64,000 nucleotides of DNA, from the NCBI RefSeq assembly GCF_030466405.1, contig NZ_JAGGJF010000001.1, forward strand, positions 682,001-746,000. The letters run 5' to 3'. The notes beneath the pieces were generated by a model, which saw only the letters and a program-made list of their open reading frames with translations, ran no database searches and was not told where the DNA came from. Numbering within the stretch: the first letter of the stretch is position 1; each line of letters opens with the position of its first letter. The translations under genes and the position numbers were made by a program. The DNA is from Pseudidiomarina terrestris. GTDB lineage: Bacteria > Pseudomonadota > Gammaproteobacteria > Enterobacterales > Alteromonadaceae. Shown here in pieces: positions 33,826-42,918 of the stretch.

Positions 33826-34458
33826 ATGCTTAAACACTACAGCCTGACCGCTTTGCTTAGCGCAGCCGTCCTGAGTCCTCAAGCCCTTGCAGTAGAGGAC
33901 AGCAATTTCGCGCCAGCCAGCATTATTGAATGGCCGGTTCGCGAATTCGAAGCTCCCTCAAGCTACCAGGTTACGGACGGCGTTCTCAACGCGACCTGCA
34001 AGAGCGGGCAAGCCTCAGCGCTTTATTTAGAGCGGGAACTAGAACTCACCGAAAAGCCCTATCTGAATTGGCGCTGGCGAGTAATGCAACCGCCTTTGGC
34101 GCTGGATGAAGAACGGATAAAAGCGGGAGATGATTTCTCAGCCCGTATCTATGCGGTCGCAGAACGTGGCTTATTTGGTCTGAGCTCAAAAGCAGTCAAC
34201 TTCGTCTGGACCTATGACCAGCCCATCGGTGCAAGCTGGCCAAATCCATTTACTGAGCAGGCGATGATGGTCGCCATGCGTAATCAGTCAAGTCCCATCG
34301 GCGAGTGGGTCACCGAAACAGTGCATTTACCTGAACATTTTCAACGCCATTTCGGCGTGCAAGTTGAGACTATTGATGGCTTAGCGCTGATGGTGGATTG
34401 CGATAATGCCGGCGGCGAACGTCGGTTCCAACTGCAGCGCATTTGGTTTAGCGATTAA
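33826..34458 (+). CDS. DUF3047 domain exported protein
   Basis: A 210-residue exported protein with a signal peptide (cleavage after SPQALA, about residue 22). It matches DUF3047 over its length: YLNWRWRVMQPP, GDDFSARIYAV, NFVWTYDQPIGASWPNPFTE and LALMVDCDNAGGERR, in the family order. The fold should be a beta sandwich. No function is known for this family. GGAGG precedes the ATG by five bases, and a terminator follows ten bases downstream. Confidence 0.86.
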   Translation: MLKHYSLTALLSAAVLSPQALAVEDSNFAPASIIEWPVREFEAPSSYQVTDGVLNATCKSGQASALYLERELELTEKPYLNWRWRVMQPPLALDEERIKAGDDFSARIYAVAERGLFGLSSKAVNFVWTYDQPIGASWPNPFTEQAMMVAMRNQSSPIGEWVTETVHLPEHFQRHFGVQVETIDGLALMVDCDNAGGERRFQLQRIWFSD

Positions 34459-34460
34459 CC

Positions 34461-34489
34461 AAAAAAAAAGCCCGCATGAGGCGGGCTTT
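34461..34489 (-). terminator. Intrinsic terminator, between convergent genes
   Basis: A perfect stem (AAGCCCGC / GCGGGCTT) with a 5-base loop has nine A on its left side, giving a strong U-tract for the minus-strand S9 peptidase transcript. It also has TTT on the right and so can act weakly for the DUF3047 gene. Confidence 0.88.
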
Positions 34490-34517
34490 CGACAATCAGC
34501 TGCTAACAGCTCAGCTC

Positions 34518-36947
34518 TTAGTCCTGATCTTTCAGATAGAGATCAAGCCAGCGCGTTTGTTCCCAGAGCATGTGCAGCACGGACTCGCGTGCACGATACC
34601 CGTGCGACTCGTGCGGCAGCATCACCAGGCGCGAGGTACCACCAAGACCTTTGATGGCCTGGTAAAGACGCTCAGACTGCATCGGGAAGGTGCCTGAATT
34701 GTTGTCATTGGCGCCGTGAATCATCAACAGCGGTTCGTTGATTTTATGCGCATGGAAAAACGGCGACATACCAATGTACAAATCAGCATCATCCCAGACG
34801 GTGCGCTCTTCACGTTGGAAACCAAAGGGCGTCAAACTGCGATTATAGGCTCCACTACGGGCAATACCTGTTTTAAATAAGTCGCTGTGGGCAAGCATAT
34901 TGGCCGTCATAAAAGCACCATAAGAGTGTCCGCCCAGGGCAACACGCTCAGGATCTGTCACACCAAGGTCAGCGCCTGCTTTAATCGCTGCCTTGCCGTT
35001 CATGACCAACTGCTCAATAAAGGTGTCATTGGGGCGCGCGTCGCCTTCACCTACAATCGGCATGGTCGCACTATCAAGTACCGCATAGCCCTGAGTCGCC
35101 AGGTACTGAGGCGCCCAGTAACTGATACGGACAAACTCGTAGGGTGAACCACTGATTTGCGCCGCTGCCGCAGAACTTTTGTATTCGCGCGGATAGGCCC
35201 AAACCACCGTTGGTAAAGGTCCATCGCGTTCTTTATCATAACCCGCGGGCAGGTAAAGCTCTGCCGACATCGCCAGGCCGTCTTCGCGTGTGTAAGTGAT
35301 AAGTTCACGGCTGATCCCTTGCGTGTGCGGCATCGGGTGAGGCGTTTCCGTCAAAGCGGTCAAGGTGTTATCGTCAAGATCCCGGACAAAGAAGTCGGCC
35401 GGGTCGTTGACCCCTTCACGTTGCATCAAAAAGCTCAGCTGGTCGGCATTAATCAGCCCACGAGGACGCTCAAAGTAAGGCGCCTGACTGCGCCATAAAC
35501 GCTCACTGCCCTTCGTGTTAAGGTCGTAGCGATCAATAAATGGGCGATCCCCCTCGGCGGATGCGCCGGTGCCGGTTAAGAGAATTTTGCCGTCATTCAG
35601 GTACAGCAAGCTGCGGCCATTTTCCTGCACGGTAAAAGGTTGTCCCGGGTCGTTGTAACGATCTTCCCAGGAGCGCTCCCACACCAGCTTAGGTTCGTAC
35701 TCCCCCGTTGCATCGACTAACCACAGTTTTTCATCACGATCTGCCCACCAGCGTTCCCAGACCAGAATATGCTCCTCGTCTGCCGCCAGCATACGGCCAT
35801 AGCGCTTACTGAGATCCACCAGTTTTTGTGGCTCTGCGGTAAAAGGGGCTGGCTGTTGAAACACCTGATCACGCGTTTCTGCGTCCACCGCCGGATCGCC
35901 CATATCGGTGGCCTGTGCCCAGACCAGGGTCGCGTCCGCATCGTTACGCCAGCTGATCGAACGACGTCCCTGCACCACCGCATCAAAGGCTATCGGCAAA
36001 TCGTCTGCCAGCGGCTGTTGCGCCACGGTATAGTCAGTTTCACCCGCGGTGTTCCAGACCATGGTGGTTTCCGGGAAACGGTAGTACGGCACCGCATAGG
36101 AATACGGACGCTTAATTTCACTTACCAGTAAGTAGCTGTCGTCCGGAGAAACACTGACCCCGTTATACAGCGCCTGCGGACCAATGTCCTGCTCTTCACC
36201 GGTCACCGGGAAAAACGTAATCTGACTGGTAAAGTAATAATCAAACAGCGCTTCGTCTTGTTTGTTTTGTAGTAAATCCTGATAGGTTCGCCCAGGTGCT
36301 GTGCGCCCTGCACTCTCGGTGATGACCGGACCGGTCGGAACCGTGGTTAAGGCAGGCTTAGTAAGACCCTCTGCCAGCGTATAGGAGTACAAACCACTGC
36401 TATCATGGCGCCATTCCAGTTGCGGTCCCCACACCGCATTCAGCGCTGTGCCTGACCATAGTTTGGCTTGCGCTGAGTTCACATCGACCAGCCATAACTG
36501 AACCGTTGTCTCAGTTTGCTGTGCCACTGCAATGAAATCGCCGTTTGGCGACCAACTCGCCCCCAATGCTTTGAGATCACTCGGAAGTCCATCAATTTCT
36601 ATTTTTTCGCCACTGGCAATATCGAGCAGTTCAATTGCGCTGATATAGCGAGCCTGACTGACGGTGTAATTCGCTGGATTAATGCGGCGTCCAGCGAGCT
36701 TCAGTTGGTCTGCAGCAACATCGGTGATATCTGGCAGTGCCGGATAATTTGAGATCAGCAGCATATCGCCATCAGGGCTTAAACTGCCACCTGGCGACGG
36801 TGCGGCATCAACGATGTCGACGATTTCCTGTACCGGCTCCTGATAATCTATCTTCACTGGATTCGCCTGAACAGCGAATCCTCCTGTAAGCGCCGCACTT
36901 GCAGTCAGCGTAAGCGCAATCGTATTGAGTCTTAACCCCTGGAACAT
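34518..36947 (-). CDS. Exported S9 family prolyl oligopeptidase-like peptidase
   Basis: An 809-residue exported peptidase. The signal peptide ends near residue 29 (FAVQANP). An N-terminal beta-propeller (about 60-530) is followed by an alpha/beta-hydrolase domain (about 540-805). The nucleophile is in GGHSYGAFMTANML, the acid in IHGANDNNSG, and the histidine in LPHESHGYRAR. This pattern is closest to the glutamyl-endopeptidase (CGEP)-like S9 enzymes and dipeptidyl aminopeptidases. It would process peptides in the periplasm. AAGGTAA precedes the ATG. Confidence 0.9.
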   Translation of the reverse strand: MFQGLRLNTIALTLTASAALTGGFAVQANPVKIDYQEPVQEIVDIVDAAPSPGGSLSPDGDMLLISNYPALPDITDVAADQLKLAGRRINPANYTVSQARYISAIELLDIASGEKIEIDGLPSDLKALGASWSPNGDFIAVAQQTETTVQLWLVDVNSAQAKLWSGTALNAVWGPQLEWRHDSSGLYSYTLAEGLTKPALTTVPTGPVITESAGRTAPGRTYQDLLQNKQDEALFDYYFTSQITFFPVTGEEQDIGPQALYNGVSVSPDDSYLLVSEIKRPYSYAVPYYRFPETTMVWNTAGETDYTVAQQPLADDLPIAFDAVVQGRRSISWRNDADATLVWAQATDMGDPAVDAETRDQVFQQPAPFTAEPQKLVDLSKRYGRMLAADEEHILVWERWWADRDEKLWLVDATGEYEPKLVWERSWEDRYNDPGQPFTVQENGRSLLYLNDGKILLTGTGASAEGDRPFIDRYDLNTKGSERLWRSQAPYFERPRGLINADQLSFLMQREGVNDPADFFVRDLDDNTLTALTETPHPMPHTQGISRELITYTREDGLAMSAELYLPAGYDKERDGPLPTVVWAYPREYKSSAAAAQISGSPYEFVRISYWAPQYLATQGYAVLDSATMPIVGEGDARPNDTFIEQLVMNGKAAIKAGADLGVTDPERVALGGHSYGAFMTANMLAHSDLFKTGIARSGAYNRSLTPFGFQREERTVWDDADLYIGMSPFFHAHKINEPLLMIHGANDNNSGTFPMQSERLYQAIKGLGGTSRLVMLPHESHGYRARESVLHMLWEQTRWLDLYLKDQD

Positions 36948-37123
36948 GCTTAGTTACCTTTGTTGCTTCGAGAAGCTCACTGTTTTAATGTTAAAGAAAG
37001 CGTTCATTAAACTAACACAAATGCGAGTAGAACCAGCAAAATGTTCACTGGCATAAGTCGCATGGGCATGTGTGTTCAACGCAAGTTGTCTATGTTTTAA
37101 GCTGGTCAAATGGAAATGAAGCT

Positions 37124-38584
37124 ATGAAATACATGTCAGCAACGACTATCGCGAGCCAAACAGCCTCGGGCGAGTTAAGTTCGACCGCAATCACCGACTA
37201 TTACCTCGGTCGCATCGACAACTACAATCCGCAACTGAATGCCTTTGTCGACATTTTTGCAGAACAGGCGCGCTATACCGCAAAGCTTCGCGACCAACAG
37301 CAACGCGAAGACAAACCTGTGGGGGTTTTGCACGGGGTGCCGGTCTCGGTCAAAGAGTGCTATCAGATTAAAGACACCAAAACGACGCTGAATTATCAGG
37401 GCTTACGAAACTACGTTTCTGATTCGACATCGTTATTGGTGCAACGTCTGGTCGATGCCGGCGCAGTCGTGCTTGGCAAAACCAATGTGCCCAGCCTGCT
37501 CGCCGATGCCCAGACATTCGGCCCGATTTATCCGACCTGCAATAACCCCTACGCACTGGATCGAACCCCAGGCGGCAGCACCGGTGGCGGCGCCGCGGCG
37601 TTAGCTGCTGATTTATGTGCGCTGGAAATTGGCAGTGATATCGGCGGTTCCATCCGTAATCCTGCCCATAACTGTGGCTTGTTTGGTTTCAAGCCAACGG
37701 AAAATGGCCATCATCTTGACGGCCATATTCCCCCTCTACCGCACCTCGATCTCGGTCTTTCGGTCATGAACTGTACCGGTCCATTAGCAAGATCCGCTGT
37801 CGATCTGGAGTTAGCCTATAATGTCCTTTTTGCCCCGGACTGGGAACAACGCCTCTATCTGCCCATCGCCCGGGAGCAAAAAACGCCCGACGACCTCTCT
37901 GGCTACAGCTTTGGCTTTGTGGATAACATGGCCGGCGTGCAGCCCGGTAGCGAAGTGCGTAACGCCATGCAGCGAACCAGAGATAAGCTTATTGCTGCTG
38001 GCGCGGAAGTAAATGATATCCGCATCGACCAAGAACTGGCGCGCGAGGCGCTGGTGCTGTGGGTCGAGCTATTTGGTTACGCCATGGGACAAACCCTCAG
38101 ACTGCCCGTACGAAAATTACTTTACTGGCAATACCGGCATCTTTTTAAGCGTTCAAGTCTGCCAGCAGACCAAGCCCTGAAAGCCCTAAGTTCAGGCCTT
38201 AGTCTCAACTTTAAAGCGTTTAGCCGGGCCCTGAAAAGACGCCAGGAGATCGTCACCGAAGCGCTGCGCCAACAAAAGTCCGTAGACATCATCGTCAGTC
38301 CAACCACACTGGGCCCGGCGTTTCCGCACAATAAGGATCATAAAGCCGTGATGTTGGACGGCGAAAAAATCCCTTATGTCGATTTTTGCTTCCCGTTCGT
38401 TAACTTTTTCAGCCTCACCGGCCAGCCCGTAGTTACCGTACCGACAGGGCTGACCGAGAGTGGACTGCCAGTTGGCTTATGCTTCGCCGCTGCTCATCAC
38501 CAGGACCAGACCCTGCTGCATTTGGCACAACTCATGGAAAAGCAAGGCTTTACCTTCCAGCCGCCTGATTTTGGCAAGGACTAA
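37124..38584 (+). CDS. Amidase signature enzyme
   Basis: A 486-residue amidase with the Ser-cisSer-Lys site: Lys77 in GVPVSVKECY, the glycine-rich TPGGSTGGGAAALAA (148-162), and the nucleophile Ser176 in SDIGGSIRNPAHNCG. The C-terminal part has the family's FVNFFSLTGQPVVTVPTG and GLPVGLCF. It resembles FAAH-like fatty-acid or aryl amidases rather than GatA, as no gatB or gatC is present. The ATG at 37124 has GGAA eight bases upstream and follows better than an in-frame ATG 18 codons earlier. It is transcribed divergently from the S9 peptidase. Confidence 0.9.
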   Translation: MKYMSATTIASQTASGELSSTAITDYYLGRIDNYNPQLNAFVDIFAEQARYTAKLRDQQQREDKPVGVLHGVPVSVKECYQIKDTKTTLNYQGLRNYVSDSTSLLVQRLVDAGAVVLGKTNVPSLLADAQTFGPIYPTCNNPYALDRTPGGSTGGGAAALAADLCALEIGSDIGGSIRNPAHNCGLFGFKPTENGHHLDGHIPPLPHLDLGLSVMNCTGPLARSAVDLELAYNVLFAPDWEQRLYLPIAREQKTPDDLSGYSFGFVDNMAGVQPGSEVRNAMQRTRDKLIAAGAEVNDIRIDQELAREALVLWVELFGYAMGQTLRLPVRKLLYWQYRHLFKRSSLPADQALKALSSGLSLNFKAFSRALKRRQEIVTEALRQQKSVDIIVSPTTLGPAFPHNKDHKAVMLDGEKIPYVDFCFPFVNFFSLTGQPVVTVPTGLTESGLPVGLCFAAAHHQDQTLLHLAQLMEKQGFTFQPPDFGKD

Positions 38585-38703
38585 TGCGATAAGAGTTACC
38601 GCCTACCGGTCACCTTGAGGTCGTTAGCGATGTGCTAAACTGGAGCCATGCATACAATGAATTTCACCAACGCCCCACAAAAGTCGTGGGAAAAGGAGTA
38701 AAC

Positions 38704-39384
38704 ATGGCAAAAGTTCTACTCATCACCGGTGCCTCAAGCGGTATCGGTAAAACCACCGCCTTGGCTGCTGCGAAGGCTGGTCACAAAGTGATTGTGACCG
38801 CCCGTCGTGAGAAATTACTGGATGAGCTGGTGGCGGAGATTGGTGCCGATCAGGCACTGGGTGTGGCCGCCGACGCCAGTAACTTTGACGCCCTGAAAAC
38901 CGTCGTTGACAAAGGCCTGGAAAAGTTCGGTCAGCTGGACGCAGTATTTGCTAACGCTGGCACTGGCGTTTCTACCGGAGGCACTGAAGAAGGCGACCCG
39001 GACGAATGGAAAACCATGATTGATGTGAACATCAATGCCTTGCTCTACACGGCTAAGTTAACGCTTCCCCACCTTCGTAAAACCACTGGGCATTTTTTAA
39101 TGACCGGCTCGGCCGCGGGTCGTAATACCATCAAAGGTTCCGTTTACGGCGCCACCAAATGGTTCGTGCACGGCTTTGCCCAGAATTTGGCAGAAGAGAT
39201 GAAAGAGTGGGATGGTCGCTGTACGACCATCGCGCCGGGTATGGTGAATACGCCGTTTTTTGATGAGCCGAAGCCTGACAAGCTCGACCCTCAGGATGTC
39301 GCGGATGCAGTCTTATTCGCGATCGATGCGCACCCGCGTAACTGCGTTCGCGAGATCTATCTGATGCCAGGATACCGCAGTTAG
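38704..39384 (+). CDS. Short-chain dehydrogenase, YdfG-like
   Basis: A 226-residue SDR with TGASSGIGKTTALAA at the N-terminus, ARREKLLDELVAEIG (Arg favours NADPH), FANAGTG (about residue 82), the catalytic Ser in MTGSAAG, and YGATKWFVHGF (Tyr, Lys). The short C-terminus ending MPGYRS resembles YdfG/serine dehydrogenase-like SDRs. GGAGTAAAC precedes the ATG strongly. The stop overlaps the convergent dUTPase stop by 4 bases. Confidence 0.9.
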   Translation: MAKVLLITGASSGIGKTTALAAAKAGHKVIVTARREKLLDELVAEIGADQALGVAADASNFDALKTVVDKGLEKFGQLDAVFANAGTGVSTGGTEEGDPDEWKTMIDVNINALLYTAKLTLPHLRKTTGHFLMTGSAAGRNTIKGSVYGATKWFVHGFAQNLAEEMKEWDGRCTTIAPGMVNTPFFDEPKPDKLDPQDVADAVLFAIDAHPRNCVREIYLMPGYRS

Positions 39385-40067
39385 GCCTGCGCAACCTGTT
39401 TGTCATAGTGGTCGAGTAACAAGGTCTGCGCCTGTAGCAGCGGTTGCTCGGCCGCCACAATGCTCTGCTGGTGCTCCCCCAACAAGCGCATCATCACTTC
39501 ATTATCCTCTTCGCCTTGCCACATTTTGATGTAAGTACCTTGCTTATAACCACGCTGTTGACGCAGGTTGTTCAAAGCGTTTTTACCAATATAGGTCAAA
39601 TACACCGTATCGGCGTCGCCATAGGCGTCCACTAACATGGTCAGTAACTTGTCAAAAAACTGCTCGCCGCACACCAGCGGATAATCTTTAGACCCATCAG
39701 CGGCCAGAGCGGCCACCAATTCTTTACCGTCTTGCACAGCGGCATCATTGGCAAAGCTCTTCAGCATCAGTTGCGCGACGTACTCGAGCGCTGCTTCGGT
39801 GTTTTTGCCCTGGCGGCAGGCATGTTCAACGGCATCGGAAATGGCGAAGTGCAGAATATCGATAAGCTCCATATTTGCCTGCGCCCAATCTGCACTTTGC
39901 TTTTTCCACCACTTATACGCGGTGTGTTCAAAGTACTCGCCCAGTTCGACCAGAATAGCTTTGACATCATCGCGCTTCACTTTAGGCGCCGCGGGGTAAT
40001 CCGGATCGATAACCTGGTTAAACGCAATTTGCATAGCGACTAACTGGCGGGCTTGGGCTGGCGTCAT
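39381..40067 (-). CDS. Dimeric (all-alpha) dUTP diphosphatase
   Basis: A 228-residue all-helical protein of the dUTPase_2 family. Motifs: KAILVELGEYFEHTAYKWW (metal-binding glutamates), ANMELIDILHFAIS with Glu and Asp, and IGKNALNNLRQQRGYKQGTY near residue 165, which binds the nucleotide. This fold is related to MazG and is unrelated to the trimeric dut beta-sandwich enzyme usual in gammaproteobacteria. It hydrolyses dUTP (and dUDP) to dUMP. I start at the ATG at 40067 (GAGG nine bases before it); an in-frame TTG lies six codons upstream. Confidence 0.85.
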   Translation of the reverse strand: MTPAQARQLVAMQIAFNQVIDPDYPAAPKVKRDDVKAILVELGEYFEHTAYKWWKKQSADWAQANMELIDILHFAISDAVEHACRQGKNTEAALEYVAQLMLKSFANDAAVQDGKELVAALAADGSKDYPLVCGEQFFDKLLTMLVDAYGDADTVYLTYIGKNALNNLRQQRGYKQGTYIKMWQGEEDNEVMMRLLGEHQQSIVAAEQPLLQAQTLLLDHYDKQVAQA

Positions 40068-40119
40068 CTTGGGGGTCCTCTTCAACAGGCTGAAATGAAT
40101 ATCCCCAAAAATACCACAC

Positions 40120-40782
40120 TTAGGCCGTGTTCAGCACCGGCAGATGACCAGTTTTTACATAAATGATGGTTTCTTCTTCAACACGTGGTGTGTGTTTACT
40201 GCCGTGCGGACTGCGCAGCCAGCTTGCCGCTGGATAACGACCATGCTCATCAATGAACTCACCGCTGAGCACAAAAATTTCTTCGCCGGCATAATGCCGG
40301 TGTGGCTTAAAAAGCTCGCCGGCGGGCCACTTCACCAAGGCAGTATGTTCGGTTTCAAAGCTATGCAAAGGCATCACCTGTAAACCTCCCTGGCCCTGCA
40401 ACCAAGGTTCTTTTAGGGTATTCAGCCGCACCACTTCCTTATCAGCGCGAGAAAACTGATGGAGCTTGACCAGCAAGATACAGCCTTGTTCGCTGAAAGG
40501 TGCATGCTGAGAGCCCGGCGGGTTACGCAAGTAAGTTCCAGCGGGATAGTCGCCCGTTTCATCAGAGAACGTGCCCTCAAGAACTAATATTTCTTCGCCA
40601 AAGGGGTGCTGATGCGTTGCAAATCTTGATCCCGGTGCGTAGCGCACGACGCTGGTCGCGCGCCCGCATTCGGCTTCTTCTCGTTCCAGCAGCTTCCGCT
40701 CGATGCCCTTTGCCGGGCTTGGCTGCCACTGTTGCTCTGCCGTGTTCACCACGACGCGTTGTGAGAAATCCATATTCAACAT
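40120..40782 (-). CDS. Bicupin protein, ChrR-like
   Basis: A 220-residue protein with two cupin domains. Metal-binding motifs: THQHPFGEEILVLEG and GSQHAPF in the first; KPHRHYAGEEIFVLSG and GSKHTPR in the second. Each has two histidines, a glutamate and a distant histidine. The spacing resembles the anti-sigma factor ChrR cupin, but the N-terminal zinc anti-sigma domain is missing, so sigma control is unlikely. It may be a metal-dependent dioxygenase or sensor. It lies downstream of the DUF2892 gene on the same strand. Confidence 0.8.
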   Translation of the reverse strand: MLNMDFSQRVVVNTAEQQWQPSPAKGIERKLLEREEAECGRATSVVRYAPGSRFATHQHPFGEEILVLEGTFSDETGDYPAGTYLRNPPGSQHAPFSEQGCILLVKLHQFSRADKEVVRLNTLKEPWLQGQGGLQVMPLHSFETEHTALVKWPAGELFKPHRHYAGEEIFVLSGEFIDEHGRYPAASWLRSPHGSKHTPRVEEETIIYVKTGHLPVLNTA

Positions 40783-40805
40783 GGAACTGCTATCTCCTGA
40801 CTCGT

Positions 40806-40997
40806 CTAACTGGGTGACTTCTTCGCGCAGGTTGAGATTCCAAGCACTTTATATAGACCACAGAACTTGAAGATCGCTGTGGCTAACAGAACAGCCCCCA
40901 GAATCCACCAGTAATTTTCAGCGGTTATCCCATAATAGACCAAGGCGACCCCAATAATCGCGCGAACAACTCTATCTACTGTTCCTACGTTTGCCAT
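40806..40997 (-). CDS. DUF2892 small membrane protein
   Basis: A 63-residue protein of the DUF2892 (YgaP C-terminal-like) family with the pattern NVGTVDRVVRAIIGVALV, two membrane helices, and FKFCGLYKVLGISTC with two cysteines. In other bacteria the domain occurs alone or fused to a rhodanese. It may handle sulfur transfer at the membrane. AGGGGC precedes the ATG at 40997, which fits better than the ATG eight codons upstream. A promoter lies just before it. Confidence 0.85.
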   Translation of the reverse strand: MANVGTVDRVVRAIIGVALVYYGITAENYWWILGAVLLATAIFKFCGLYKVLGISTCAKKSPS

Positions 40998-41023
40998 GTT
41001 TAGCCCCTTATGATTTAGCATTC

Positions 41024-41052
41024 TCTAAATAACTACTCTTAAATTTAGTCAA
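41024..41052 (-). promoter_or_regulatory. Sigma-70-type promoter for the DUF2892/cupin genes
   Basis: TTGACT (41047-41052) and TTTAGA (41024-41029) are 17 bases apart on the minus strand and would start transcription about 20 bases before the DUF2892 ATG. Confidence 0.5.
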
Positions 41053-41106
41053 GAGATCGCTAAAATGAAAGAACTTTCACCGGCAAAGGTCCTCCCCTAC
41101 AGTGAT

Positions 41107-41820
41107 TTAGTCCATGGCCAGCAAATGATCTAACAGGGCAAAGTAGCGTTGTGACTCGTCCTGTGAGTGCGGAGCTGGCGCGGTGACCACGTACTGCCCA
41201 TTCACCACCAGGGTTGGGACGCTGGAAATATCTGCCGCCATCATATCCTCGAGCACAACGCGTAATTTATCAGTGACACTGGTGTCTTCGTAGGCGCGCT
41301 GAAAGGCTTCAGGATCCACAGCATGTTCTGCCAAGAAGGCATTGATATCATCCTGATCGGGCAGCCGGTTGTGATTTTCCCGAATGGTTTCGTAATAACC
41401 AATCAATTCATCATCCAGGCTATAGCCAAGATCGCGCAACGCGTAAAATACTCTGGCATCGAGTGCCCAGCGCTCATTCGCCGGTGCCGCTCGCTTAATG
41501 ATGGTGACGGATGGACGTTCCAATTCGTAAGCGATCACCGTTGGATTAAAGTGCTGGCAATGGGGACACCCCGGCCATAAAAACTCAGTGATGTAACCGC
41601 CTTCCCCCGCAGCCGGCTCGAACGCTGCAATTTCAACGGGCTGTTCCAGCACACGATAGTCTTTGCCTTCAGTAAAGCTCCATTGCTCTTCCTGCGCGGG
41701 CGCGTTGCCGGTAAGTTCAGCCGCAACCTCGCTGCTGACTTCGGTTTGTTGCGGCTCTTCACTCGCGGGCTGGCAGCCCACCATCAACAGTAACGTAAAA
41801 ATTAGTGCTAGCTGACGCAT
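41107..41820 (-). CDS. DsbA-like thiol oxidoreductase, lipoprotein
   Basis: A 237-residue protein with a lipobox (LMVGC, near residue 15), a glutamate- and glutamine-rich linker, then a DsbA fold. The active site is FLWPGCPHCQHFNP (CPHC, as in DsbA), an inserted helical domain is present, and the cis-proline is in SSVPTLVVNGQY. It would oxidise thiols in exported proteins. A lipoprotein DsbA is less usual than a soluble one. I chose the ATG at 41820, which has AAGGA six bases upstream; another ATG lies two codons earlier. Confidence 0.88.
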   Translation of the reverse strand: MRQLALIFTLLLMVGCQPASEEPQQTEVSSEVAAELTGNAPAQEEQWSFTEGKDYRVLEQPVEIAAFEPAAGEGGYITEFLWPGCPHCQHFNPTVIAYELERPSVTIIKRAAPANERWALDARVFYALRDLGYSLDDELIGYYETIRENHNRLPDQDDINAFLAEHAVDPEAFQRAYEDTSVTDKLRVVLEDMMAADISSVPTLVVNGQYVVTAPAPHSQDESQRYFALLDHLLAMD

Positions 41821-41955
41821 AATCATTCCTTGTTGGATCGGGTTGCTATTAAGTCGCTGCCATTTCACCGCAGAATCGTGCAAAAGTCACGCGGTGCTGT
41901 AAATGCTATGGCAAACAAGCAATAATGGTTCACATGAATGACGAAGGAGGTTGTC

Positions 41956-42909
41956 ATGTTCATTACCCGAGTAGGCTATTTTATTTTGCCCTGGTCTGGT
42001 CTTATGCTGCTTAGCGGTTGCTCGCCGCAAGAGCCGGCCTATCCCAGTGAAGCAGCGGTTCAGACGTATCAATGTGGAGCACTTCAGGTGACCACCAAGA
42101 GACAAGACGAACGCCTGCAGTTACGCTTTGGTGAACAGGAATTCCTGCTGACCCCTGCTCCGAGTGCGTCCGGCAGCCGCTATGTCAGCGCAGAGTATGG
42201 CGCTGAGTTCTGGAGTAAAGGTAATGAAGCCCAATTCTCTACCGACAAATTCTCTTTGCCCCTTTGCGTGCAACAGGGCACCTTACCGCAACAGTTGAAC
42301 GCCCGTGGCAATGAACCGTTCTGGCTGGTGAATGTGAACCAGGACCAGGCTCTGTTACGCACGCCCGGGGACGAACAGCTGTTCGCTCCCATTTCCCGTC
42401 AAACCCTCAATGACGCAGCGCCCTATTCTTACGCAATAGAACTGGCGGCAACACAACAACTATTGCTGGACGAGGCCATTTGTTATGACTCGATGACCGG
42501 GCAAAGCTTCCCTTACACTGCTCGCTTTAAAAATGCGGAGAAGCTTTGGCGCGGATGCGCGGGTGATCCACAGCGTCTGCTTACAGGGGTAAGCTGGAAA
42601 GACAGCCGCGCGACGGAGCATGTCGCGACGCTCACATTTTCATCCGACTCGAGGGTGACCGGCTTTGCCGGCTGCAACTATTTTACCGGAAGTTATACCC
42701 TGAGTGCGGAAGGCTTATCTTTCTCTCCACTGGCGGTAACGAAACGTATGTGTCCACCAGCAGCGATGGATTATGAAAATCGCCTGCTGCAGCAGTTAAC
42801 GCAGGTGAACAATGTGAAAGTGTTTGCTGACGGGACCTTGCATTTGCGGTTAGGTAACGGCGACTATCTGCAATTTTCCAGCTACCCGCTCGACTTATTA
42901 GCTAACTGA
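41956..42909 (+). CDS. MliC / COG3650 / META multidomain lipoprotein
   Basis: A 317-residue lipoprotein (LMLLSGC, Cys22). Three regions: residues about 32-110 match the C-type lysozyme inhibitor MliC (YQCGALQV, ASGSRYVSAEYGAEFWSKG), about 115-205 match COG3650 (ARGNEPFWLVNV, CYDSMTGQSFPYTA), and about 212-310 match META/HslJ (FAGCNYFTGSY, MCPPAAMDYENRLLQQL). The combination suggests an envelope protein that protects against lysozyme or copes with stress. AAGGAGG lies five bases before the ATG at 41956. A GST gene follows after nine bases on the same strand. Confidence 0.85.
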   Translation: MFITRVGYFILPWSGLMLLSGCSPQEPAYPSEAAVQTYQCGALQVTTKRQDERLQLRFGEQEFLLTPAPSASGSRYVSAEYGAEFWSKGNEAQFSTDKFSLPLCVQQGTLPQQLNARGNEPFWLVNVNQDQALLRTPGDEQLFAPISRQTLNDAAPYSYAIELAATQQLLLDEAICYDSMTGQSFPYTARFKNAEKLWRGCAGDPQRLLTGVSWKDSRATEHVATLTFSSDSRVTGFAGCNYFTGSYTLSAEGLSFSPLAVTKRMCPPAAMDYENRLLQQLTQVNNVKVFADGTLHLRLGNGDYLQFSSYPLDLLAN

Positions 42910-42918
42910 GGTGATTCA

